A stretch of DNA of 19,802 bases from an uncultured Clostridia bacterium (GTDB lineage: Bacteria; Bacillota; Clostridia; Christensenellales; CAG-138): positions 1 to 19,802 of the forward strand of contig CALGGM010000024.1 of the NCBI GenBank assembly GCA_937915925.1. Reading direction: 5' to 3'. This document shows, piece after piece, positions 14,097-19,802 of this stretch; position 1 is the stretch's first letter; each line of letters begins with the position of its first letter. Made by a program: the position numbers and the translations under genes. Below the pieces are notes generated by a model. That model was not told the origin of the DNA, ran no database searches, and saw only the letters and a list, made by a program, of their open reading frames with translations.

Positions 14097-14822
14097 ATGG
14101 CTAACGTTCAGGATTTAAAGGCACAGAATGCGGCAAAGACCCTGCGTCTTCTGACGATCGTGCTGCTGGTTGTCGGGCTTGTCACCCTTGCGGTATCCGT
14201 TTTCGATATCGCAAGCGGTTCCTCGCTTCTGAAGCTGTTTGATGCAAAGGAAGCTGCCGAAACGACCGAGGCGGTCGAGACCGCTGCGGAGACGACCGAG
14301 ATCGACCCGAACCACGGCGGGCAGACCGTTGCGTACGTTCTGCTGATCGCATCTGCCGCGCTTCTGGTCTTCGGGATGATCTATCATCTCGTGAAGAACA
14401 ACTATCGCGCGTTCCAGGGCTTCTGCATCGCGGCGATCATCTTCGCGCTGTATCCGCTGATCTTCTTCGCGGTCAACATCGGCACGCATCTGTTTGCGCT
14501 GATCTACACGGTTCTGATCCTCGCGATCATCGTTCTGGCGATCCTTGCGATGAAGTCCCGTTGGCAGGTCTATATCAAGGAGATGACCGGTGAGGTCAAG
14601 AAGCTCACGTGGCTCACGGTGAAGGAACTCGTCAAGGCGACGGCAGTCGTTCTGGTGTTCGTTCTCGCGTTCGCGCTGATCATCTACGTCCTCGACCTGA
14701 TCTTCTACACCCCGGCAAGACTGCTTCTGACCGGCACGACCGAGCAGGAGACCGCTGAACCGGCGGAGGAACTGCCCGAAACCGCGGACGAGACGGACGA
14801 AGGTACGGAGAATAACGAGTAA
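14097..14822 (+). CDS. secE: Preprotein translocase subunit SecE with an N-terminal four-TM extension
   Basis: SecE stabilises SecY in the secretion channel and normally has 60-70 residues in Firmicutes; this protein has 241. The SecE part is residues about 155-207: the amphipathic helix with EVKKLTWLTVKELVKAT (166-182; Leu173 replaces the usual Pro after Trp) and the TM helix 181-203 ending near the conserved Asp200. Before it lie four predicted TM segments near 17-37, 79-98, 107-127 and 131-151, with an acidic loop at 50-76. After it comes an acidic tail of about 30 residues. An even number of added helices keeps the SecE helix in its usual orientation. GGGAG (14086-14090) sets the start. 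The operon position between rpmG and nusG confirms the assignment. Confidence 0.9.
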   Translation: MANVQDLKAQNAAKTLRLLTIVLLVVGLVTLAVSVFDIASGSSLLKLFDAKEAAETTEAVETAAETTEIDPNHGGQTVAYVLLIASAALLVFGMIYHLVKNNYRAFQGFCIAAIIFALYPLIFFAVNIGTHLFALIYTVLILAIIVLAILAMKSRWQVYIKEMTGEVKKLTWLTVKELVKATAVVLVFVLAFALIIYVLDLIFYTPARLLLTGTTEQETAEPAEELPETADETDEGTENNE

Positions 14823-14827
14823 CGCCC

Positions 14828-15412
14828 ATGAGTCAGGAAACGAAATGGTATGTGGTTCATACCTATTCCGGGTATGAAAACAAGGTCAAGGAAGACCTTA
14901 TCAAGGCCGTCGAGAACGCAGGGCTTTCGGACACGATCCTGGAAGTCATGTACCCGACGGAGGAGACCATCGAAATCCTGCCGAACGGAAAGCGCAAATC
15001 TGTCACCCGTAAGGTGTATCCCGGCTACGTCATGGTCAAGATGAACGTAGACGTTGTTGAGAAGGAACGTCCCGCAGAGCGCGGCGGCGGCGTCACGCGC
15101 GAGTTGGTCATGAACCCGCGCGCATGGTACGTCATCCGCAACACCCGCGGCGTCACGGGCTTTGTCGGCCCGGGAAGCAAGCCGGTCCCGCTGAAGGACG
15201 AAGAGGTCGTCGCGATGGGCGTTGAGCGCATCCCGATCGTACTCAACATCGAAGTCGGAGAAACGGTGCGCGTCGTTTCGGGCCCGCTCGAGAACTTTCT
15301 CGGGCGCGTCGACAAGATCGATCCCGAACGGCAGAAGGTCAAGCTGTCTGTTTCCATGTTCGGCAGAGAAACCCCCGTCGAGCTGGATTTCATTCAGGTG
15401 CAAAAGATTTAA
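14828..15412 (+). CDS. nusG: Transcription elongation and termination factor NusG
   Basis: A 194-residue factor that binds RNA polymerase and modulates pausing, termination and coupling to ribosomes. The NGN domain (about 5-118) starts with KWYVVHTYSGYENKVKEDL and holds PGYVMVKM (65-72) and AWYVIRNTRGVTGFVG (99-114). The KOW domain is about 143-175 and the end reads SMFGRETPVELDF. Compared with the Bacillus protein, about 18 extra residues (near 74-97) sit between PGYVMVKM and AWYV. The start lies 5 bases after the secE stop with no good ribosome-binding site close by, so translation is probably coupled to secE. Confidence 0.96.
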   Translation: MSQETKWYVVHTYSGYENKVKEDLIKAVENAGLSDTILEVMYPTEETIEILPNGKRKSVTRKVYPGYVMVKMNVDVVEKERPAERGGGVTRELVMNPRAWYVIRNTRGVTGFVGPGSKPVPLKDEEVVAMGVERIPIVLNIEVGETVRVVSGPLENFLGRVDKIDPERQKVKLSVSMFGRETPVELDFIQVQKI

Positions 15413-15430
15413 AGCGCATTGCGCTTTAAA
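15408..15430 (+). promoter_or_regulatory. Hairpin overlapping the nusG stop codon
   Basis: A perfect 10-bp stem TTTAAAGCGC (15408-15417) with GCGCTTTAAA (15421-15430), loop ATT, containing the nusG TAA. No T-run follows, so it is probably an mRNA processing or stability element between nusG and rplK. Confidence 0.5.
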
Positions 15431-15490
15431 ATGTGGGAGGGGAGGCACCCCGCACCACGACTATAAATATAACATATAGGAGAAACAGCA

Positions 15491-15916
15491 ATGGCAAAGA
15501 AGATCACAGGTTATGTGAAGCTGCAGATCCCCGCCGGCAAAGCAACCCCGGCACCGCCCGTAGGTCCTGCACTGGGTCAGCACGGCGTCAATATCATGGG
15601 CTTCTGCAAAGAGTTCAATGAGCGCACGAACAAGCAGGCCGGTCTTATCATCCCGGTCGTGATCACGGTTTACGCGGATCACAGCTTCTCGTTCATCACC
15701 AAGACGCCTCCGGCGGCGGTCCTCATCAAGAAGGCATGCAACCTCGAAAAGGCGTCCGGCGTTCCGAACAAGACCAAGGTCGCAAAGATCACCAAGGCGC
15801 AGGTCCGCGAGATCGCGGAGCTGAAGATGCCGGACCTCAACGCAGCTTCCGTCGAAGCGGCGATGAGCATGGTCGCGGGAACGGCACGCTCGATGGGCGT
15901 TGTCGTCGAGGACTGA
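15491..15916 (+). CDS. rplK: Large ribosomal subunit protein uL11
   Basis: A 141-residue protein of the ribosomal GTPase-associated centre and stringent-response sensor. Full length, with KITGYVKLQIPAGKATPAPP, GPALGQHGVNIMGFCKEFN and the C-terminal 23S-binding domain ending AGTARSMGVVVED. ATAGGAG (about 15477-15482) precedes the start. The 78-base gap after nusG contains a hairpin and could hold the L1 autoregulatory site known in other rplK-rplA operons, but I cannot identify that site. Confidence 0.97.
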   Translation: MAKKITGYVKLQIPAGKATPAPPVGPALGQHGVNIMGFCKEFNERTNKQAGLIIPVVITVYADHSFSFITKTPPAAVLIKKACNLEKASGVPNKTKVAKITKAQVREIAELKMPDLNAASVEAAMSMVAGTARSMGVVVED

Positions 15917-15929
15917 GGAGGAACGAACG

Positions 15930-16619
15930 ATGAAGCACGGTAAGAATTATATCGAAAGCAAGAAGCTGATCGATAGCACCAAGCAGTACGACGTCCGCGA
16001 GGGCCTCGAAGCGGTGCTCTCGAGCGCAAAGGCAAAGTTTGACGAGACCATCGAGGTTTCCGTCCGTCTGGGCGTCGACTCCCGTCACGCAGACCAACAG
16101 GTCCGCGGCGCGATCGTTCTGCCGCACGGCACGGGCAAGACCGTCCGCGTCCTCGTGTTCGCAAAGGCCGATAAGGCGCGCGAAGCACTCGAGGCAGGCG
16201 CAGACTTCGTCGGCGACGAAGATATGGTCAAGAAGATCCAGACCGAAAACTGGTTTGGATTCGACGTCTGCGTCGCAACGCCGGACATGATGGGCGTTGT
16301 CGGCCGCATCGGTCGTGTTCTCGGTCCGAAGGGCTTGATGCCGAACCCCAAGAGCGGTACGGTCACCATGGACGTCACCAAGGCGGTTCATGACATCAAA
16401 GCCGGTAAGGTCGAATACCGCGTCGACAAGACCAACATCATCCATTGCCCGATCGGCAAGAAGTCGTTTGGCGTCGACAAGCTCGAAGAGAACTTGAACA
16501 CCCTGATGGACGCGATCGTCAAGGCGAAGCCGGCAGCGGCGAAGGGCACGTACCTTAAGAGCGTCGTGGTTTCCTCCACGATGGGCCCGGGCGTCAAGTT
16601 CAACTCCCTGAAGTTCTAA
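15930..16619 (+). CDS. rplA: Large ribosomal subunit protein uL1
   Basis: A 229-residue protein of the ribosomal L1 stalk; in many bacteria it also represses its own operon. Recognised by RGAIVLPHGTGKTVRVLVF, MGVVGRIGRVLGPKGLMPNP, GTVTMDVTKAV and VVVSSTMGPGVKFNSL. The ATG at 15930 is chosen over an upstream in-frame codon at 15900 because GAGGAGG (15915-15921) fits it and the upstream option would lie inside rplK. It is followed by a terminator, so rplJ and rplL are not part of this operon. Confidence 0.97.
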   Translation: MKHGKNYIESKKLIDSTKQYDVREGLEAVLSSAKAKFDETIEVSVRLGVDSRHADQQVRGAIVLPHGTGKTVRVLVFAKADKAREALEAGADFVGDEDMVKKIQTENWFGFDVCVATPDMMGVVGRIGRVLGPKGLMPNPKSGTVTMDVTKAVHDIKAGKVEYRVDKTNIIHCPIGKKSFGVDKLEENLNTLMDAIVKAKPAAAKGTYLKSVVVSSTMGPGVKFNSLKF

Positions 16620-16630
16620 AGCGTAACCCA

Positions 16631-16661
16631 AAGAGAGACGGTTTTAGGGCCGTCTCTTTTT
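16631..16661 (+). terminator. Terminator of the rpmG-rplA operon
   Basis: AAGAGAGACGG (16631-16641) pairs with CCGTCTCTTTT (16650-16660) across an 8-nt loop and ends in a T-run. It begins 11 bases after the rplA stop. Confidence 0.9.
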
Positions 16662-16671
16662 GTATCCCGAA

Positions 16672-17100
16672 AACCCCGCCATAGTGGCGGGGTTCCGAAG
16701 AGGTTTACCGATGAGTAGATCATAAAACACCTGATGTGTAAAATGAAAAAACATAACCTGCCAGTTACATAACACATCAGGAGCACAATAGGAAAAACAT
16801 TTCCTACCAAAAGAATTATATCATGAATTGGTGATGAAACCAAGATGGACGAGTAAGAGATGGAAAAGGAGACAAAGAAGGGCATACGAAGAACGATCAG
16901 AACCACGAAACGAAATGATAACAAAGCAGCGAAAAGAGAAAGATGGAGGAACGAACGAATAAGGCATTAGTGAAAGCCCGTTAACGGGTGGCAAGTAAAA
17001 GGTGCATGCTGGCAGGCACGTCATGCCCACGTGTGGGCAGCCAGTATTATTAGGGCTATGCCCGAAAATGAAATACCACCGGCTAAGCCGGTGGATCATT
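16672..17100. mobile_element. Possible gutted IS200/IS605-type element (palindrome-bounded, no transposase)
   Basis: An A-rich stretch, unlike the GC-rich surroundings, bounded by a left hairpin AACCCCGCC/GGCGGGGTT (16672-16694) and a right hairpin CCACCGGC/GCCGGTGG (17076-17094). Subterminal hairpins of this kind are what Y1 transposases recognise in IS200/IS605 elements. A structured segment just inside the right end resembles the omega-RNA region of TnpB-bearing elements. A pair of inverted 10-mers, CCTGATGTGT (16730-16739) and ACACATCAGG (16772-16781), lies inside. No TnpA or TnpB is encoded; a short open stretch (about 16783-16960) gives only a very basic, unrecognised peptide. Exact ends are not determinable, and the left hairpin might instead be a second terminator. 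Confidence 0.4.
16976..17094 (+). ncRNA. Structured RNA candidate (omega-RNA-like 3' segment)
   Basis: Packed stems: CCCG/CGGG (16977-16988); an 8-bp stem ATGCTGGC (17006-17013) with GCCAGTAT (17040-17047), one G-U pair; inside it TGCCCA (17024-17029) with TGGGCA (17034-17039), loop CGTG; GGGC/GCCC (17053-17063); and CCACCGGC/GCCGGTGG (17076-17094). No reading frame explains this density of pairing. By comparison with TnpB-associated omega RNAs, the guide would begin just beyond the last stem. That comparison is from memory of the family layout, so the family name is tentative while the structure is visible. Confidence 0.45.
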
Positions 17101-17109
17101 ATTTGAGTC

Positions 17110-17137
17110 TTGACAAAACGCACCATTCTATTATACT
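17110..17137 (+). promoter_or_regulatory. Promoter of the small 2-TM protein gene
   Basis: TTGACA (17110-17115), a 16-bp spacer and TATACT (17132-17137), starting 16 bases beyond the last hairpin of the putative element. The predicted start is near 17144, giving a leader of about 80 nt. Confidence 0.7.
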
Positions 17138-17224
17138 AAAAGCAGCAGAGGAGCAGCGGTTTGTGGATGAACCGGTTTTACGCACGAATCCGGCAGCACT
17201 TCTGCAAGAATATACTTAAAGGCG

Positions 17225-17605
17225 ATGAATAGTGTGGAGAAAAGAAAAAAGGATGTCAACGAATCGAGTTTGAATATCTTCCGGTATCTGCTGATCGGAT
17301 GGCTGCTTTATTGCGGGGCATTCGTTCCGTTTTTTCTGATTATTGCCAACGCGGAAAAGCTCAAAAACGGATTGTTCATTCTTGCCATCCTTTTATACTT
17401 TTCCATTTTCATTGTGATCGCGGCGCGGCTTACACACGGAGCGCAAATGCGAAGGCTGCGCGGGCTGATGGGGGACGAGGCGTTCTTTGCCGCATATCCG
17501 CGCGAGCGGAAAAAAGAATTGAGGAGATGGCGGCGCGTCCATGCTTACCGCGAAAACGCAGCCTCCGTGTCCCGGGATGAGCAGACGGCGTCGGATCCCT
17601 CTTGA
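17225..17605 (+). CDS. Small 2-TM membrane protein, function unknown
   Basis: A 126-residue protein with TM helices near residues 20-42 and 48-68, and a strongly basic cytoplasmic tail (RRLRG...RERKKELRRWRR) that turns neutral or acidic at the end. I do not recognise a family. Only a weak AAAGG lies directly before the ATG, but a 21-codon frame starting at 17167 ends at 17232 across this start, so translation may be coupled to it. It has its own promoter and appears separate from the peptidase gene downstream. Confidence 0.65.
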   Translation: MNSVEKRKKDVNESSLNIFRYLLIGWLLYCGAFVPFFLIIANAEKLKNGLFILAILLYFSIFIVIAARLTHGAQMRRLRGLMGDEAFFAAYPRERKKELRRWRRVHAYRENAASVSRDEQTASDPS

Positions 17606-17770
17606 AAGGATCGGCGGAAAGCGGACGGGAGAATACGCAGAACGATGTCGTTCTGTATGATCGTACGAACCCGCATCTGCGCAAAAGGGGTATTACCGTC
17701 GTGCGGCTGAAACGGAAGCTTTTCTCCCGTTTACCCTTTGGAACAGCTCGCCTTCGACCGATATGCATCG

Positions 17771-17790
17771 AAACGGTGTTCAACCGTTTT
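17771..17790 (+). terminator. Weak terminator-like hairpin
   Basis: AAACGGT (17771-17777) pairs with ACCGTTT (17783-17789), loop of 5, ending in TTTT. It lies between the 2-TM gene and the peptidase promoter. The rest of 17606-17832 holds only a palindrome CAGAACGA/TCGTTCTG (17638-17655). Confidence 0.4.
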
Positions 17791-17832
17791 CCGATTACGT
17801 TTACGGATGCGCATGCGTCCGTTTTTCTGCGC

Positions 17833-17861
17833 TTGAAACCTTACAGAACGTATGCTATACT
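17833..17861 (+). promoter_or_regulatory. Promoter of the M3 peptidase gene
   Basis: TTGAAA (17833-17838), a 17-bp spacer and TATACT (17856-17861) preceded by TGC, an extended -10. The predicted start near 17868 gives a leader of only about 22 nt. Confidence 0.78.
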
Positions 17862-17889
17862 GATTCCGAATAACACAGGAGGGCAAACT

Positions 17890-19566
17890 ATGTGGAAATT
17901 TTCCGAACTACCCTATGAGCGCGTGGACGTCGACAAGTTCATCGAAAACGGTCTGAAGCTGGTCGACGCCTTTGAAAACGCAAAGACGGCGCAGGAAGCG
18001 ATCGACGCGTATTACGCCATAGACGAGGCGTCGCAGAAGGTTGCGACGATGTTTACGATCTCGCACATCCGCCACGACGTCAACACCAAAGACGAATTCT
18101 ACGACGCGGAGCAGACCTATTACGACGAGAACCTTTCTAAGACGATGGTGCTGAACGTGCGGCAGCTCAATGCGATGGTGAACCATCCGTTCCGTAAAGA
18201 GCTCGAGAAAGCGCTCGGCAAGATCATCTTTACGCAGGCGGACGCGCAGGTGAAGCTCGCCGACGAGCGCCTGATCCCGGGCATGACCGAGGAACAGATG
18301 TTAAAGAGCCGGTACAGTAAGCTCACCGCGGGCTGCACGACCGAGTACATGGGAGAGACCTGCAACTTCTACGGCCTTCTGAAGTTCATGCAGAATCCGG
18401 ACCGCAAGGTTCGCGAAGGCGCGTTCCGCAAGTGGGCGGAGATGTACGCGGGCATCGCGGATCAGCTCGACGACATCTATGACAAGATGGTCGCGGTCCG
18501 CACGTCGCAGGCGAAGCTGATCGGCTATGAGAACTACATCCCGTTCGCGTACCTTTCCCGCGGACGCTACGACTACACCAAGGACGACGTCGAACGCTTC
18601 CGCGAGGGCGTGAAGCAGTACATCGTGCCCGCCGTCGCGCGCATCCACGAGCGCCAGGCAAAGCGCATCGGCGTGGAGAAGCTGCACTATTACGACGAAT
18701 CCTTCTGCTACCCCGAGGGCAATCCCATGCCGCACGGCACCGAGGAGGAAATGGTCAAAGCCGCGCAGGAGATGTACCGCGAGCTGAGCCCGGAGACCGG
18801 CGAGTTCTTCGACTTCATGGTCGAGCATCAGATGTACGACCTCACGTCGCGTCCGGGCAAGCACATGGGCGGCTACTGCACCACGCTTCCGGGGCTCAAG
18901 GCGCCGTTCATCTTCTCGAACTTCAACGGCACGTCCGCGGACGTCGACGTGCTGACGCACGAGGCGGGACACGCGTTCCAGGCGTACATCGCGGCGCACT
19001 CGATCCGGCTGGGCGAGCTGTGGCAGGCGCCGATCGAGATCTGCGAGGTCCACTCGATGTCCATGGAGCACTTCACCTATCCGTGGATGGAGAAGTTCTT
19101 CGGCGAGGACGCGGACAGGTATCGCGAGGCGCATCTTTCCGCCGCGCTTGAAACGATCCCGTATCTCACCATGGTCGACGAGTTCCAGCACCGCGTCTAC
19201 GCAAAGCCCGAGATGACGCGCGACGAGCGCTATGCCGTCTGGCACGAGCTCGAGCAGGTCTATCTCCCGTGGCGCGATTACGACGGCGACGCGTTCCTCG
19301 AAAAGGGCGGGTTCTGGATGCAGAAGCAGCACATCTTCCTGTATCCGTTCTACTACATCGACTACGCGCTGGCGCAGATGGGCGCGTTCGATTTCTTCCT
19401 CCGCATGCGCGAGGATCGCGAAAAGGCATGGAACGATTATCTTGCGCTCTGCAAGGCGGGCGGCACGGTCGGGTACTTCGATCTTCTGAAGGTCGGAAAT
19501 CTCCGCAACCCCTTTGCCGAGAACACCGTGAAGGACATCGCGGAAGCGATCGAAAAGCTGCTGTAA
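17890..19566 (+). CDS. M3 family zinc oligoendopeptidase (Pz-peptidase/PepF type)
   Basis: A 558-residue cytoplasmic metallopeptidase that cuts short peptides internally. The zinc site is HEAGH (357-361), with His357 and His361 as ligands, Glu358 as catalyst and Glu386 (in EVHSMSME) as the third ligand, 25 residues after the second His as in M3 enzymes. The length matches Pz-peptidase-like oligoendopeptidases. The ATG at 17890 is chosen because AGGAGGG (17877-17883) and the promoter at 17833 fit it; the frame stays open back to 17602, but that stretch carries the promoter. Its substrates could include peptides imported by the Opp system in the same window; this is inference, as the genes are not in one operon. 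Confidence 0.93.
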   Translation: MWKFSELPYERVDVDKFIENGLKLVDAFENAKTAQEAIDAYYAIDEASQKVATMFTISHIRHDVNTKDEFYDAEQTYYDENLSKTMVLNVRQLNAMVNHPFRKELEKALGKIIFTQADAQVKLADERLIPGMTEEQMLKSRYSKLTAGCTTEYMGETCNFYGLLKFMQNPDRKVREGAFRKWAEMYAGIADQLDDIYDKMVAVRTSQAKLIGYENYIPFAYLSRGRYDYTKDDVERFREGVKQYIVPAVARIHERQAKRIGVEKLHYYDESFCYPEGNPMPHGTEEEMVKAAQEMYRELSPETGEFFDFMVEHQMYDLTSRPGKHMGGYCTTLPGLKAPFIFSNFNGTSADVDVLTHEAGHAFQAYIAAHSIRLGELWQAPIEICEVHSMSMEHFTYPWMEKFFGEDADRYREAHLSAALETIPYLTMVDEFQHRVYAKPEMTRDERYAVWHELEQVYLPWRDYDGDAFLEKGGFWMQKQHIFLYPFYYIDYALAQMGAFDFFLRMREDREKAWNDYLALCKAGGTVGYFDLLKVGNLRNPFAENTVKDIAEAIEKLL

Positions 19567-19584
19567 AAGATAATGTAATGATGG

Positions 19585-19613
19585 AAGGGGTCGCCGTTTC
19601 GGCGGCCCCTTTT
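19585..19613 (+). terminator. Terminator of the M3 peptidase gene
   Basis: AAGGGGTCGCCG (19585-19596) pairs with CGGCGGCCCCTT (19600-19611), one G-U pair and a TTT loop, followed by TT. It starts 19 bases after the stop codon. Confidence 0.88.
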
Positions 19614-19648
19614 GCGTTACGGGATAAAGGACTGCCCCTTCGTCTCCA

Positions 19649-19668
19649 CCTTCCCTGACAAGGGATGG
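19649..19668. repeat. Degenerate CCTTCCCT/AGGGAAGG-type hairpin
   Basis: CCTTCCCT (19649-19656), loop GACA, AGGGATGG (19661-19668) with one mismatch. It is a decayed relative of the second hairpin in the modules at 108 and 350. Confidence 0.45.
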
Positions 19669-19687
19669 TCGTGATGACGGAGCAGGC

Positions 19688-19709
19688 GGGCGGATACGAT
19701 CCGCCCTAC
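19688..19709 (-). repeat. GTAG-footed REP-like hairpin, inverse copy 5
   Basis: GGGCGGAT (19688-19695), a 3-nt loop, ATCCGCCC (19699-19706), then TAC (19707-19709). One C is missing between stem and CTAC compared with copies 3 and 4. Confidence 0.58.
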
Positions 19710-19730
19710 GGGAGACGCGCAAAAAGTGTG

Positions 19731-19783
19731 TGTCATTCTGAGCGAAGGAATCTCCAAGCAGCATGTTGTTCGGAGATCCTTCG
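19731..19783. repeat. Palindrome of the TGTCATCCTGAG family, window edge
   Basis: TGTCATTCTGAG (19731-19742) followed by CGAAGGAATCTCC (19743-19755), which pairs with GGAGATCCTTCG (19772-19783) with one bulged base. The outer right arm is not seen; the window ends at 19802. Confidence 0.55.
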
Positions 19784-19802
19784 TCGCCGCAAGCGGCTTC
19801 TC

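Noticed and set aside
16672..16694. Second terminator for rplA
   Set aside because: The stem is strong but no T-run follows on the + strand; on the minus strand it is followed by TTTT but no minus-strand gene is seen. Kept as the left hairpin of the putative element, with low certainty.
16616..17126. Minus-strand frames of about 100 residues between rplA and the 2-TM gene
   Set aside because: They cross the rplA terminator or the structured hairpins and resemble no transposase; the hydrophobic bias comes from reading A-rich DNA backwards.
17602..17889. Upstream extension of the M3 peptidase frame
   Set aside because: The stretch holds the promoter at 17833-17861, and AGGAGGG sits just before the ATG at 17890.
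18301..19764. A 487-residue minus-strand frame
   Set aside because: Opposite the M3 peptidase, whose HEAGH site and other motifs fix the true strand.

Overview
The window looks like a chromosomal segment of an anaerobic Gram-positive bacterium of the class Clostridia, probably an uncultured gut lineage near Oscillospirales or Christensenellales. The reasons are strong AGGAGG ribosome-binding sites, TTGACA/TATAAT promoters, lipoprotein signals in place of periplasmic ones, Firmicutes-type rpmG-secE-nusG-rplK-rplA genes, and GC-rich genes separated by gaps full of short hairpin repeats. Placement below class is inference. All convincing genes are on the + strand; the long minus-strand reading frames are shadows.

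Region 1 (1-960) has no gene. It is a mosaic of hairpin repeats, including a duplicated module about 100 bp long, GTAG-footed REP-like hairpins and an ATGAATTG tandem array, and it ends in two good promoters. Region 2 (1006-9894) is one operon: a 4-TM protein of unknown function, the lipoprotein OppA, permeases OppB and OppC, ATPases OppD and OppF, and a small one-TM protein, closed by a strong terminator. It encodes a complete oligopeptide importer. OppC carries an unusual extracytoplasmic insert of about 370 residues, and OppA has a repeated EQPx linker plus an apparent extra segment of about 150 residues. A hairpin between oppA and oppB could favour oppA expression.

Region 3 (9951-10550) is a second repeat mosaic. 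A perfect 30-bp sequence here is the inverse of one at 597-626, so the opp operon lies between inverted repeats. Region 4 (10637-13773) holds a transglutaminase-like lipoprotein and a tandem pair of MgtC/SapB-type membrane proteins, the first of which departs from the family motifs.

Region 5 (13845-16661) is a translation/secretion operon: rpmG, an oversized secE with four extra predicted TM segments, nusG, rplK and rplA. It ends in a terminator without rplJ or rplL. Region 6 (16662-17110) is A-rich and unlike its neighbours. It has a hairpin at each end and a compact multi-stem structure, which best fits a gutted IS200/IS605-type element that kept an omega-RNA-like segment. Region 7 (17110-19613) holds a small 2-TM protein and an M3-family zinc oligoendopeptidase, each with its own promoter. 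The peptidase could process peptides brought in by Opp. The window ends in a third patch of the same repeats.
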